From NCBI GenBank assembly GCA_020465985.1, contig JAANYP010002048.1, positions 19,837 through 83,836 of the forward strand: DNA of 64,000 nt. The letters are read 5' to 3'. How positions within the stretch are numbered: the stretch's first letter is position 1; each line of letters begins with the position of its first letter. This document shows, piece after piece, positions 34,660 through 46,499 of this stretch. The position numbers and the translations under genes were made by a program. The notes below the pieces were generated by a model. The model made no database searches. It saw only the letters and a program-made list of their open reading frames with translations, and was not told where the DNA came from. This DNA comes from Centrapalus pauciflorus (taxonomy: Eukaryota > Streptophyta > Magnoliopsida > Asterales > Asteraceae).

Positions 34660-34944
34660 CGATATTCCATTTAATCAGTCACAAACAAAGACTAAACAAT
34701 TAAGACCAATCAAGAAAGACTAACCGAATGATTTCAGATGCTATAAATCTGGAATTACAATATGAGAGAGAGAAACATTGTCGACCTAATTCTGTACAAT
34801 ATAATCTGTGCAAAAGAGAGAATGTACGATCTGTAGATTTCAGTACATCATTTTTACTATTTGTATACAAAGACACAACTATTGACTAATTACAAAAAGA
34901 CCCTTAGACTTATTAAATTTCATCAATTAAACTAAATTCCAACA
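34660..34944 (-). repeat. 3' LTR of B-
   Basis: 285 bp; TGTTGGAATT at its element-orientation start, with the terminal CA mutated to CG at 34660-34661. Confidence 0.95.
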
Positions 34945-34964
34945 ATCTCCCCCTTTGATGAAAT
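34917..34964 (-). promoter_or_regulatory. PPT and PPT-spanning inverted repeat of B-
   Basis: Minus-strand PPT AAAGGGGGAG, just before the LTR start at 34944. Perfect 10-bp arms ATTTCATCAA (34917-34926) and TTGATGAAAT (34955-34964) are 28 bases apart. The sequence differs from the B+ arms, but both sides changed together. Confidence 0.85.
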
Positions 34965-35064
34965 ATAAGCAGTCTTCAGTTTGTTAGCCCAAGCTTCATC
35001 TCGAATCGACGAATACTCTTTCTATTTGATAGCCTCCACTCAAGCTTCGAAATGATTTCCACTA

Positions 35065-38000
35065 TCAGCATTTGTCATTTACACTTAGAGCACCCTTCTT
35101 AGATTTCCTCTTCTTATCTGCAGCTAGTTTTCCTTTCAGACCAGTCAAAACCTTCTGTAACGTACCATCACAAAACTTGTTCAGTTCAATACTTCTCATT
35201 GCTTTCTTCTTCTGATCCTTGTCTTTATAAATGGCTATTGGACGCTTAGCCATAACCACTTGAAATTCTTTAAGATTCTCCATGAACTTCATAAATCGAT
35301 TTGGTGTTGTGACGTTTATTTTTCTCATACCTCGCTCAACACCTATCTGAAGATCTTGCACAGACATGAGTACCAGTTTGGTGTGCATAAAGTGAAATAA
35401 TGTCTTCAGTGCAAATCTACAGTTTTCATATCTTTTATTGCGGCAGAGCTCATCAAAAAGATCTTCAATGTCAACCAAGTTCATGTAAAACATATCAACT
35501 TTTCAATCGGCTGAGCTTTGTTTTGTAGAAAACTGGCATAATTCACCAAATTTGGCATATTTGGCTCTATGACTAAAAAGTTTCAAGAATGTACATGGTT
35601 CTTGCTTCGTACAAAAAATCTTATTTTCAATATGATCTTCAAGAATTGGAAGTTTATTTCTTCTTTTGATATAATCAGCATTTTGCTTTGCTGTTAAATC
35701 CAACACTTTAGCCTTTTTCTTGCTCACTTCGGCTTCATTCAATAGAGTCAGCATATCATTAATCTCCCTTCGAACCTCCTTCTGAACCGCAAATCTTATA
35801 TGATGAACGTTGAGACTCATAAGCCAAGATGTAACTTTCAAAGAACTTGTGCATCAAATCAACCTCATTTAAATCCTTAACAACTTGAGGCATAACATTT
35901 TCAACTGGAAAGGGATTTAATTCTTTTTTGATAGTAACCGTCACCTCGGGCTTCTCAACCATTGGCGTCGGTACATCATCTTTCAAGATTTGCTCTACCA
36001 ACTCTTCTTCCTCCTCTATCCTTTCAGCTCTTAATGATATTTCATTCAAATTACACATATCATCATCGTCAGACATCTCAACTTCTTTCTCATCCCCCTC
36101 AATCATTAACGTTTGACCTTGTTCATCAATGTCAGAGTCTTCATATTCTTCAAAATTATAGATACTAGATTGAATACTTAGAGGAACTGGAACATCTTCA
36201 TATAGATACAATCCCAACTCACTCTGAGCATCAACAGGTTTGTCCTTTGAGCTCCCAGTGTCTCCAACCTCTTCTCCTCCCGTTTCTTTTTCTTTCTCAG
36301 TATAGGGAATTATCTGAAGTCCAGTATCTGGTCCTTCAAGCTTCCTCCTCTTCTTCCCCTCATGAGGAGCATCATCGGAGTCTTCATCATGCTCATCATG
36401 TTTCCTTTTCGGAGTAGAAGCTTGAGCTTTGCACGTTTGCTCAACAGTAGATACTTTTTCCATAAATGATCCTAAAGCACTGATAACAGTAGATTCTAAA
36501 CTGATCATCCTTTTCCTCATCTTATCGAACTGATCATAACTAAAATCTCTCAGCTCATTGATGGATGTTTCTGAATTTGTTTCTTTGACACCTTCAGCAA
36601 CAGATTTACCTTTCAACAACTTTTGAATACTTGACATTCGCGCCATCATCTCTGAATTTTGATTAGACATCTGTGCTGTAACTCCACCAAAGGCTTCATT
36701 GAGTTTATCTTCAGTGACCATGGGTGACATCCTAACCATTGGGTCACCTAGACTTCCAGTTGACACAACAGTAGAACTTGTAAAAAGAACTTCTGTGTGG
36801 TCGGTGCTCAGAGTTGGCAAAGTAGTAACTCTGACCGGACTTACAACTACTTCAAGTGACGAACCAACAACTGCTTCCGACACTATAGTTGTTCCGGCAG
36901 GGACACGAAGTCCTTCTGCACGTACTCCAACGGATGGAGTCGACTCAAGTGTCCTAGATTTTATAGGATCTATGACTTGTGCATTTGAAATTGTACACTT
37001 GGGCAGCTGTGTACTGAGTTCAATATCCATAGTATCCAAAGGATACTAGGATAGATCGTGTGAAATTTCCCAGTGTGAAGTTGAAACACCTTCTAGTTGA
37101 GAAGAAGGCGAGTAGCTGGTGGGGTGTGCAATTGTCAATGGGGTACCGACTATTTCAATGCGAACTCCCATATGGGAGCTAACAGCACTTGTGGCTACAT
37201 CCTGGCTTTCTGGGTTTGGGATCTCCCTCACACTCATCCTAGCAATCTCAACAATATCAATTTGGGGTTTGAGATATTTCAATCATAGCAGCACCTCCCA
37301 CATTATCATCATTATCATCATGATCAGCACCCTCATTACCTCCTTTAGATATATTTGATAACATTCTTTCTGAATCAGAACTCCTCTCACCACCCCTCTC
37401 TTGCTCCACATCTCCCTCGCTCTCAGGTTGGCTTCCCTGAACATCAGCCCCTTGCTGATGTTCCTGCTCACCTAGAACTCCTTGGGTAAGAAATCCCGGT
37501 TCTTGGGTTTCTATATGAGCATGATCTATATGATACAATCTCACACTCTCAGCCTCTTGATCAGCTTACTTGAGCAATGATTTTGGAATTGGCATAACAT
37601 TGCCATTAGGTGCATTTGAACACTATGTAGGCTCATCATCACGTAATCCGGGCATTTTTGAGCATTAGATCTCTTTGGTATTTGCTCATTAGCCCTTAGA
37701 AACCCTCGGATCAAAATTTGAATGAACCTTTGAAGGGGCACAAACTTCCTTGCCCTTTGTGTGGTTTTGGCCAACACAACATCCTTCGAATCCTCCCATC
37801 TGCATTGTGCATAGTCATAGTGTTTATTGAAGGCAATTCCATGAAAGATCCTTAAGTAATGAATGCTTCCTTTGTCAATCCCTGTATGCTTGGAGGTCAT
37901 ACACCTGTTGACGATATCAAATAGGGTATACCACTCTCCATTCAAAACGTTTCGATGAATTTTGAGCTTTTTGGTAATGGTTTTGAGTAGCCCAGGCAGA

Positions 38001-38502
38001 TTAAATCATGACATAACTCCTCATCAGAAACAAAATCTTCAAAGTTTGCCATTTCTGGGAAGTTCACTATATCAATCTGTCTTGGAAGGAACAAATTATG
38101 ATGGAGTCTAGCTAGTGTGATCTTAGCCTTGAATTGATCAATAGTCACTTTAAAGTGATGGTTTCCTTCAGCCGGTACAAACTTTACGGTATGCCAAAAT
38201 TGATTCAGGTATACCAGAGGAATGGAAGGTTTGTATTTCAAAAGATAGCCAAGTGGGTGACCATTCAGAATGTCAACAATAATAGGATGACTCATTTTAA
38301 TGACCTTGGGATCAAATCTGTGATTCTTATCAAGAAGGGATAGGCAATATTTGGGTTTGACCAATCGTGTATCGCGGATTGGTGATGATGGTGATGGTCG
38401 GGTAACAGAAGTTGGTTTAACTGGTTTTGAGACCAGTGTATGGTTTGAGGATGAATGTGAATCTGAGGAACTGGAATTTCGGGTGGGGGCTTGGTATGCC
38501 AT
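35065..38502 (-). pseudogene. third ORF of Copia B-, broken
   Basis: Starts at the ATG at 38502 (MAYQAPTRN), seven bases after TATTTTTACAG. Frames: 38502-37942, 37945-37541, 37544-37257, 37282-37046, 37039-35759, 35841-35503, 35493-35065. The 426-codon central frame carries the acidic linker, a coiled coil and a basic stretch KRKHDEHDE. The C-terminal domain ends with ELNKFCDGTLQKVLTGLKGKL. Only about six frameshifts separate it from a continuous frame. It is related to B+ throughout and to family A in the N-terminal domain. Confidence 0.88.
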
Positions 38503-39723
38503 TTGTTTTCTGTAAAAATAACAAATATTATAGAAATGACAAAAACAAATTTAATCCTGCTAATAGAAAAATAAAAATTTTAACGAGAAATTAGAAAAAT
38601 ATGTGTTTTATTATTTAGAGCATCGGGATTCCAGACAATATTAATAAAATATTATTTTTAGGACTCCAAAGTCAATCGTTAAGAGACCAATGTTAATAAA
38701 ACACAGATTTTGAAAATTTCTTGAAAAATGTGAAAATTCTCTGAAAAATTAAAATTCCACCACTCTTAGAAAAATTATCGAAAATGTTAACTTCAACTCG
38801 ATTGAGTCATGAAGTTTCTCGGGTGTCATAGAAACCAACTTTAATGACATATGAGGTTTCTCGAATGACGTTACATTTAACTCGAATTGAACTTGAACTT
38901 TTCTCGGATGATACATTTACCAAGTCGAATGAAGAGAAATGTTTCTCGAATGATTTTTTGACCAACTCAAATGATATTGAAATTTTCTCGATAGAAGAAT
39001 GACCCAACTTGATTAAAGAAAGAATTGTTTCCAAGGACTTGTGAATCGAGTTGGGAAAACTTGAAAATATTCTTAGTCCTAGTCTAGCAAACTCGAATAA
39101 AAAGAATGACTTGATGACCAACTCGCATAAAAGAAGGAATTTCTCAGACAAGTCACTGATTCAACTCGAATGAAACAGAAATATTCTCGAGCCAAATTTC
39201 AACCGAGTTTGAAGAATTTGAAATTTTCTAAGTCCTTATGCTTCCAAACTCGATTAAAACAAAATGTTTTCTTGAAAGCCTTATCGTCCAACTCGATCAA
39301 AAAGAAAAGTTTATCGATCAGCTTCTTTGACCGAGTTTGAACTTAAAATCTATCAAAAATTATCAAAAATTTTCGATCATAAATTATCAAAAATTATTTC
39401 AGGGACATTTTGGCCTACCCATTTATTGTTTCCTACTCGAAAAATGATTTTAAACACTTTTCCTTTACTGAACTTGTCCTAAAAATAACAGTAAATCCCT
39501 TAAAAATCCTTTTTCAGACAGTTCATCAACTTGAAAAAATTTGAATTTCAGATTCAAATTAAATGTTGTGATTTCTGAAATAGAACTTGAAATTTGTTTT
39601 TCAAGTTCATATGAGCAATATTAACAGTTACACACTTTCAATTTCAGATATAAAAGACAGAATCAAAAGAACTCAAATTCACACACCGAACACCAAGAAC
39701 ACACATAGTAAACCAAAAACTCA
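38503..39723 (-). other. B- spacer, third-ORF side of C1
   Basis: Non-coding. About 38810-39310 is filled with motifs of the form AACTCGAATGAA and TTTCTCGAATG on either strand. It contains the intron-like segment between the donor at 45861 and the acceptor before 38502, into which C1 inserted. Confidence 0.75.
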
Positions 39724-40636
39724 AAAAATGTAACATCCCATTTTCAGAATAATTGCGTGTAATTATTTTAGTGGGTGTTTAAATAATTATATTTGTGTTG
39801 GACCAATGAGAACCCGAGTAGTGGATTATACGTGTCGGGTTTGCGAGTTACGTGTCTCCGAGTAATTAATTTAGTGGATTAATTATATATTTGGGTTCGT
39901 GGAATTAATTGGGTTAAGTGGATTTTAGTTGTGAAAATGGGGTATCGGGTTCAGATTATTGGGTTGGAACCCGTTTAAAAGTGAAGAAATATATACGTGC
40001 GTCTCCTTTTCCTTTCCATCCTTATCTAAAGTGTGTGAAGTGTGTGTAAAAGTATGTGTGTGCGTATGTGTGCTCTGGAGATCAGAATTAAAGTTGATTG
40101 AAGTGAATTAAGTTGCTGAAATTCATCTCCAACCTTCCTTCTTGTGTTCTTGAAGTTTTAAAGGTGAGTAATCTTTAATCCGAATTTGATTTTGTGTGCT
40201 ATTTGGGTTGGTATATTGAGAAATGGCATAGCAAGTGTTTAGAAGTGTTTTGAGATAGTTTCTGGGGATTTTTATGGCTGAAATCGGGTTGTGGAGGCTG
40301 ACAACCTCCTGGGCAGAACCAGACCAGCGAAGCAGGGAAGAAGATGAGCGCAGGGAGCGCGGCCGCGCTCGGGCGAGCAAGGTCGCGATGCAGGAAAGCG
40401 CGGCGCGCTCGGAGGGGAACCGCGGCGCGTTCGAGAGGCCAGAGGCTGGGGTTGGGCATGTGCTGTTAGGGGCCGGGTGTGGGGATTTTTGGGGTTGGGT
40501 TTTATTTGAGATTGTTGGATTGGGTTTGAATTAAGCTTCCGGGGTTCCGTTGGGTTTGTTTTGGGTCGGATATATTGTGAGTGAGTTTATGTGTCGGTTG
40601 GGTTGAGATTAACAAATTGGGATCCGTGTGTTTCAG

Positions 40637-40704
40637 GGATAAGCAGACGGCGAGACGAGCCGGGTCGGAAATTATAAATTTAGTGTTTGAGACTGATTAA
40701 TCAG
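40637..40704 (+). other. exon-like segment inside C1 5' LTR
   Basis: 68 bases between TTTCAG and GTGAGT, containing GACGAGCCGGGTC. Segments with the same flanks and a similar core occur in the 3' LTR of C1 (about 44907-44974), in the C2 LTR (62303-62358) and in the solo LTR (59077-59003, minus). An untranslated leader exon is inferred; no coding frame is shared. Confidence 0.5.
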
Positions 40705-40879
40705 GTGAGTACCCGAGTTCTTTTCTAAACCGCGGGACTATTTTCCGAGTCATAATTGTGCAGTTAGCTTTGTATATGTGTATATTGTGTATTGTGAAAG
40801 AGACAGGGACGTGAGCCACAGGTATGATTCTATTCTTACATATGTGATATATGTGTATGAGATGAGACCCAGTCCGGGG

Positions 40880-41040
40880 GTCCGTGATGAGTTCCATACG
40901 GACGGTAATTCGCGATGGGTGATCGCGCGGGTTGACTGTCCCTAACAGTCCTTGGGGCGTGTATACACGGCAGGGCCTGTAGCCGGTTCGCGCCCGTGCT
41001 ACAGGGTTGTGGCTAACCACCGGTGTACACGGTCGTTAGC
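40880..41040 (+). other. hairpin-rich block in C1 LTR
   Basis: Consecutive perfect inverted repeats: GTCCGT/ACGGAC (40880, 40898), GCGAT/ATCGC (40912, 40922), GACTGT/ACAGTC with loop CCCTA (40934-40950), CCTGTAGC/GCTACAGG (40976, 40998), GCTAAC/GTTAGC (41012, 41035). The block is strongly conserved in C2 and recognisable in the diverged solo LTR. Confidence 0.6.
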
Positions 41041-41541
41041 TGGGGAAGGGTCCCCCCTCAGTGACATTATGTGCAGGGCTTCGGATCTCATGCTGTGTGT
41101 TCATACCTGCATTATATTGTTGATTGCCAGGGACAGAGATAGAGCTTATGCGTGTGTATGTGCTATGTGTACGCCTGTTATGTGTTTATGGTGCAGAGTC
41201 TAGCCCTCGAGTAATCACGAGCTTTCGATCTTACGTATTCGAGTCTTCCATGTTCAGGATATCAGTGTCAGGATTAGCAGCCGGGTTTGATTAGCTGGGG
41301 TCGGGAGCTATCTGGGAAGCTTTATGTCAGTTTTGTTTAAGGATCTGATATGTATTGTTATGTTAGTATCTTCGGGGCGTTATTAATTAGTGGATTATCT
41401 GTTAATTACGTTTATGTAAAAGTTTTAAATTATTAGTAAATTAAGTTTATCTTGTGACATGCGTTTAATAGAGTATTGCGATCTGCCACCTGTGTATTGT
41501 ATTGACGTGGCATTTCCGGGATCGGGGAGGGTGTTACAGCA

Positions 41542-41553
41542 TGGTATCAGAGC
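41542..41553 (+). promoter_or_regulatory. primer-binding site of C1
   Basis: TGGTATCAGAGC, the complement of the 3' end of initiator methionine tRNA, three bases after the LTR end. Confidence 0.9.
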
Positions 41554-41723
41554 TTGTGGTTTGAAGTCTGAGTATCATTAGTGGATGCTTAACTTAAACC
41601 TTGTTTCGATCCGTGGGGGATCCATTGCGATTGATTATAGTGGAATTAACTAACCTGGCTTAGTGTATAACGCTGGGTGGTCTATCTACGGTTTTCAATT
41701 GTTTTGGGTTTGTGCAGATAGTT

Positions 41724-43027
41724 ATGGCAGATCAGGGCGAGGGATCCGGCGCGGGCAAGCCGGCAGGGGACGAGTTCATTCGCAAGTCAGAGCTTCTGGG
41801 GGTATTGACTGAGTTTTACAGGCAACAGAAAGAGCAGGAGCGGGAGCAGGGTCAGGGTATGGGACCACGTGCTGGGGGTGGTCCGGATTCAGGTGCGGGT
41901 GCTTCTTCATCTACGTCTCGTCGGGGGGGATCGTTTAAGGATTTCATGACCGGGAATCCGCCAGAGTTTCGAGGCGGGGTGAGCCAGGGATGGCTATGGC
42001 ATGGGAGCGCGAGGTAGAGGCTGCTTTTCGGGTTGCGCATGTGGAGCCGAGGGATATGGTGGGGTATGCAGCTTATTTGTTGAGAGGAGGAGCATCTCAG
42101 TGGTGGAAATCTATTGAGTCAGTGATGACATCTTCTGCGGCTTATGCGATGACGTGGGATCAATTAAGAGCTGTGTTCGAGCTGCAGTATATTCCCAGAG
42201 AAGAGAGACGGGAGATGGAGCGTCGGTTCTTGCATCTGCAGCGGGGCGAGATGACGGTGCAACAGTATGTGGACCAGTTTAATGAGTATTCGCAGTTTGC
42301 CACCCATCACATCGCCACCGAGCAGCGAAAGGTCGATGCATTCATTGATGGACTGCGAGCTGATGTTAGAGAGTTCGTTGGGATGCACGAGACGCCTACC
42401 TTCGCCAGAGCGTTAGAGATGGCCCGCATCAGAGAGCGGGAGATAGCCAAGCAGAGAGAGGACTCATCCTTTCAGCGCAGGCGTGCAAGGACTCCCGAGC
42501 GGTCTTCGAGAGACCGGAGGTAATCCAGAGACGATTCTAGGGAGCGGCGTTTGGGTCAGAGTTCGAGAGACAGATGAGACAGAGATAGAGACAGAGACAG
42601 GGATAGGGAGCAGAGGTCAAGTGGACTGGGACGGAGCCAGCGATCGGATAGTCAGAGTCAGAGGCAGAGTTCGAGGTATACAGGGCAGAGTCAGAGCAGC
42701 GTAGGGCAGAGACCTCGAGATGGGGGAGATAGAGGAGACAGTTCGGCTGGAGATCGGGAGTGCCCAAGATGCCACCGTCGCCATAGTGGGCCGTGTGTGC
42801 CCAGGTGTTATCGATGCGGTCAGCGTGGGCATGCTGCCACCACGTGTACAGTTCCAGAGCCATTGTGCTTCCGTTGTGGGAGACAGGGGCACAGAGTACG
42901 AGATTGTCCAGAGCCGGGGCCGGCAGTGCAGGGTGCGAGTTCTAGTGGGGCCAGAGCAGAGTCGTCGTCATCCGGCCGTCATGATACTAGGGCGCGAGGT
43001 CGGGTCTTTCAGGCGACTACAGAGTAA
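41724..43027 (+). pseudogene. gag of C1, with one frameshift and two stops
   Basis: The start is the ATG at 41724 (MADQGEGSGAG), chosen over 41712 because C2 begins at the same codon; TTTGTGCAG just upstream resembles a splice acceptor. A one-base loss in a G run near 41975 shifts the frame (C2 has the extra G). The retrotransposon gag domain follows (WEREVEAAFRV, GGASQWWKS, RREMERRFLHLQRG, VQQYVDQFNEY). Stops lie at 42521-42523 and near 42575. An RD/RS-rich basic stretch leads to three Cys-His boxes (CPRCHRRHSGPC, CYRCGQRGHAATTC, CFRCGRQGHRVRDC). The last two are canonical CX2CX4HX4C knuckles. It ends with a stop at 43025-43027. Confidence 0.9.
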
Positions 43028-43962
43028 CCTCGAGATGCTGCTGATGTGATATCGGGTATGTCTTTCTGAGCTTACTTAGAGCGTGTGTCAGTTGTGGGGC
43101 GGGCTATTGGGCTATGTCTGTGATAAGTGTTTGTGTTCTGTTGTGTGTGATTGCCTTGTGTGTTTGTGATTGTGGGATTCAGTGACAGAGGGGCGGGATT
43201 GTGTGTATGGGCTGAATAGGGTTGTTATGCTTTGGGTGTATATGTGGAATCAATGTCCTAAATTCGGGTTTATTGTGATCTGGGCTTTCGAGTTCAAAAT
43301 TGTGCTATGTTAGTGGATTAATCTTGTGAGCTATGTGAGCTATATGAGTGATTATTGCGAATGTGTTTGTGGTGTGATAGTGGATTGATCATTTTGATAG
43401 TGGATTATCATATTGATGATGGATTAAAATTCTTGTGTGTGTATTTATCCATATCTATGATAGTACGTTTTATGAGATGTGTTTATCTGTTGTGGTGAAA
43501 AGAGTTGAGAGTTCTGTTATGATAGTGGATTAACCTATTGAGAGTGGATTTAATCCCTTTGTGATTTTAATCATGTTTATGAGCCTGCGTTTAGTGATTC
43601 GATGGAGATATCTTTATGTGTTGTGTTAGTGGATGATCTGTATAGAGCTATGCAAGTATGTGATGAGAAAGAGCGAAGACCGATGGATTGAGATCATATG
43701 TGGATTGAGTGGCTTATGAGGTGACGCCACGTGAAGGCTCTGTGAATAGAGGATCTATCAGTTGCTGATATGTGAATTAGAGGATTAAACTGAGCTATTA
43801 GCGGATTGACTAACTGTGAAGTGAAGATGTGTATCAGTGATGATTGTGCCATTCAGAGTTCAAATGCGAATTTATCAGAGTTGTTGATAAAGTCGAGAGT
43901 TGTGAGTCAACATTTTCAGGGATTTGATTTAGGGATGTGTATTTGCGAATGAGCTTGCGATA
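43028..43962 (+). other. C1 non-coding internal region in place of pol
   Basis: No ORF and no pol homology in any frame that I can see. Repeated AGTGGATTA-type motifs occur (for example 43313, 43379, 43401, 43521, 43546, 43627). The same region appears upstream of the C2 LTR (60693-61336). Confidence 0.8.
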
Positions 43963-43999
43963 GATTCCGGGGACGGAATCTTTTTAAGAGGGGAGGATT
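43963..43999 (+). promoter_or_regulatory. hairpin and polypurine tract of C1
   Basis: The 7-bp stem GATTCCG (43963-43969) pairs with CGGAATC (43974-43980) around loop GGGA. The PPT AAGAGGGGAGGATT (43986-43999) follows and the LTR begins at 44000. Confidence 0.8.
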
Positions 44000-45809
44000 T
44001 GTAACATCCCATTTTCAGAATAATTGCGTGTAATTATTTTAGTGGATGTTTAAATAATTATATTTGTGTTGGACCAATGAGAACCCGAGTAGTGGATTAT
44101 ACGTGTCGGGTTTGCGAGTTACGTGTCTCCGAGTAATTAATTTAGTGGATTAATTATATATTTGGGTTCGTGGAATTAATTGGGTTAAGTGGATTTTAGT
44201 TGTGAAAATGGGGTATCGGGTTCGGATTATTGGGTTGGAACCCGTTTAAAAGTGAAGAAATATATACGTGCGTCTCCTTTTCCTTTCCATCCTTATCTAA
44301 AGTCTGTGAAGTGTGTGTAAAAGTATGTGTGTGCGTATGTGTGCTCTGGAGATCAGAATTGAAGTTGATTGAAGTGAATTAAGTTGCTGAAATTCATCTC
44401 CAACCTTCCTTCTTGTGTTCTTGAAGTTTTAAAGGTGAGTAATCTTTAATCCGAATTTGATTTCGTGTGCTATTTGGGTTGGTATATTAAGAAATGGCAT
44501 AGCAAGTGTTTAGAAGTGTTTTGAGATAGTTTCTAGGGATTTTTAAGGCTGAAATCGGGTTGTGGAGGCTGACAACCTCCTGGGCAGAACCAGACCAGCG
44601 AAGCAAGGAAGAAGATGAGCGCAGGGAGCGCGGCCGCGCTCGGGCGAGCGTGGTCGCGATGCAGGAAAGCGCGGCGCGCTTGGAGGGGAACCGCGGCGCT
44701 TTCGAGAGGCCAGAGGCTGGGGTTGGGCAGGTGCTGTTAGGGGCCGGGTTTGGGGATTTTTGGGGTTGGGTTTTATTTGAGATTGTTGGGTTGGGTTTGA
44801 ATTAAGCTTCCGGGGTTCCGTTGGGTTTGTTTTGGGTCGGATATATTGTGAGTGAGTTTATGTGTCGGTTGGGTTGAAATTAACAAATTGGGATCCGTGT
44901 GTTTCAGGGATAAGCAGACGGCGAGACGAGCCGGGTCGGAAATTATAAATTCAGTGTTTGAGACTGATTAATCAGGTGAGTACCCGAGTTCTTTTCTAAA
45001 CCGCGGGACTGTTTTCCAAGTCATAATTGTGCAGTTAGCTTTGTATATGTGTATATTGTGTATTGTGAAAGAGACAGGGACGTGAGCCACAAGTATGATT
45101 CTATTCTTACATATGTGATATATGTGCATGAGATGAGACCCAGTCCGGGGGTCCGTGATGAGTTCCATACGGACGGTAATTCGCGATGGGTGATCGCGCG
45201 GGTTGACTGTCCCTAACAGTCCTTGGGGCATATATACACGGCAGGGCCTGTAGCCGGTTCGCACCCGTGCTACAGGGTTGTGGCTAACCACCGGTGTACA
45301 CGGTCGTTAGCTGGGGAAGGGTCCCCCCTCAGTGATATTATGTGCAGGGCTTCGGATCTCATGCTGTGTGTTCATACCTGCGTTATATTGTTGATTGCCA
45401 GGGACAGAGATAGAGCTTATGCGTGTGTATGTGCTATGTGTACGCCTGTTATGTGTTTATGGTGCAGAGTCTAATCCTCGAGTAATCACGAGCTTTCGAG
45501 CTTACGTATTCGAGTCTTCCATGTTCAGGATATCAGTGTCAGGATTAGCAGCCGGGTTTGATTAGCTGGGGTCGGGAGCTATCTGGGAAGCTTTATGTCA
45601 GTTTTGTTTAAGAATCTGATATGTATTGTTATGTTAGTATCTTCGGGGCGTTATTAATTAGCGGATTATGTGTTAATAACGTTTATGTAAAAGTTTTAAA
45701 TTATTAGTAAATTCAGTTTATCCTGTGACATGCGTTTAATAGAGTATTGCGATATGCCACCTGTGTATTATATTGACGTGGCATTTCCGGGATCGGGGAG
45801 GGTGTTACA
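44000..45809 (+). repeat. 3' LTR of C1
   Basis: Same length as the 5' LTR (1,810 bp); splice-like sites and hairpin block are conserved (block at about 45150-45310). Confidence 0.95.
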
Positions 45810-45814
45810 AAAAA

Positions 45815-46499
45815 TAAACTGACAATGAACGAATACTAACAAACAACAGAAAAATACTTACAATTTCAACAAGAATCTTGAAATCTTTCAAAAAGAAACC
45901 GAATTACTTCTTGATGAAGATAATTTTCAGAGAGAGTTTTGAAGAGGTAAGTGAACAGTGGTCGGATTGTGTAAAAAGTTATTTTGAATTTCAAAATTCA
46001 AACTTATACTCAATTTTTAATTTAAAAAACCCGGCCCACTTTCAAAATTTTGAAACCCACTCTCTTTTAAACATTTAAGCCCGTTTCACTAAAAAAAATT
46101 ACACTCACAAAAAAATAAAATAAATAAAAAAAAAACAAATTATCAACTAAAAAAAATTTAAACAACTAAAAAAAATGAACTAACAAAAATTTAACTAAAC
46201 AAAATACAAAAGATATTTAAAAAAAATGTGCTTCCCCTAGAATTTCGCATTTGAGCTCCCCCTCAGATGTATATCACTTTTTATGACTGCTCCCCCTGCA
46301 ATTAATCAGATAAAAAGTTTATCAAATATGGAAATATCAGATAAAAATTTTCTGTTTTCTCCCCCTGCACATGTCAATCCAATTCTGTTAAATCCCAGAA
46401 AGATTAAAACTTTTAATGCACTTGAGATTTACAAATATTTAAATCAAGTACAAAATTGTAAAATTAAAATTATATTGTGTAACGACTAAATGTTTAAAT
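45815..46499 (-). other. B- spacer, pol side of C1
   Basis: Non-coding, A-rich. Four PPT-like blocks (plus-strand reading CTTCCCCT at 46231, GCTCCCCCT at 46255 and 46289, TCTCCCCCT at 46359) and a donor-like GTAAGTATT (GT at 45861-45860, minus). Confidence 0.75.

Larger units (their letters stand above)
39729..41538 (+). repeat. 5' LTR of C1
   Basis: TGTAACATCC to GGTGTTACA. A TATA-like ATATATAC is at 39989-39996. Splice-site-like signals follow: donor AAAG|GTGAGTA (intron from 40164), acceptor TGTGTTTCAG (to 40636), donor ATCAG|GTGAGTA (from 40705). A CpG-rich block lies at about 40320-40445 and a hairpin-rich block at 40880-41040. Confidence 0.95.
39729..45809 (+). mobile_element. C1: complete gag-only Gypsy element (TR-GAG type)
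   Basis: LTRs of 1,810 bp (39729-41538 and 44000-45809) with target-site duplication AAAAA (39724-39728 and 45810-45814). An iMet PBS and PPT are present. The 2.46-kb internal region encodes gag and then about 970 bp without coding sequence; protease, RT, RNase H and integrase are all absent. It is therefore non-autonomous. I count roughly 40 differences between the LTRs (about 2%), the youngest datable insertion in the window. Confidence 0.93.

Noticed and set aside
40274..40534. 86-codon frame in the C1 LTR (WRLTTSWAEPDQRSREEDERR), repeated in the 3' LTR and near 44560
   Set aside because: It is conserved only because the two LTRs are copies of each other. The diverged C2 LTR lacks it, and it lies in a predicted intron.
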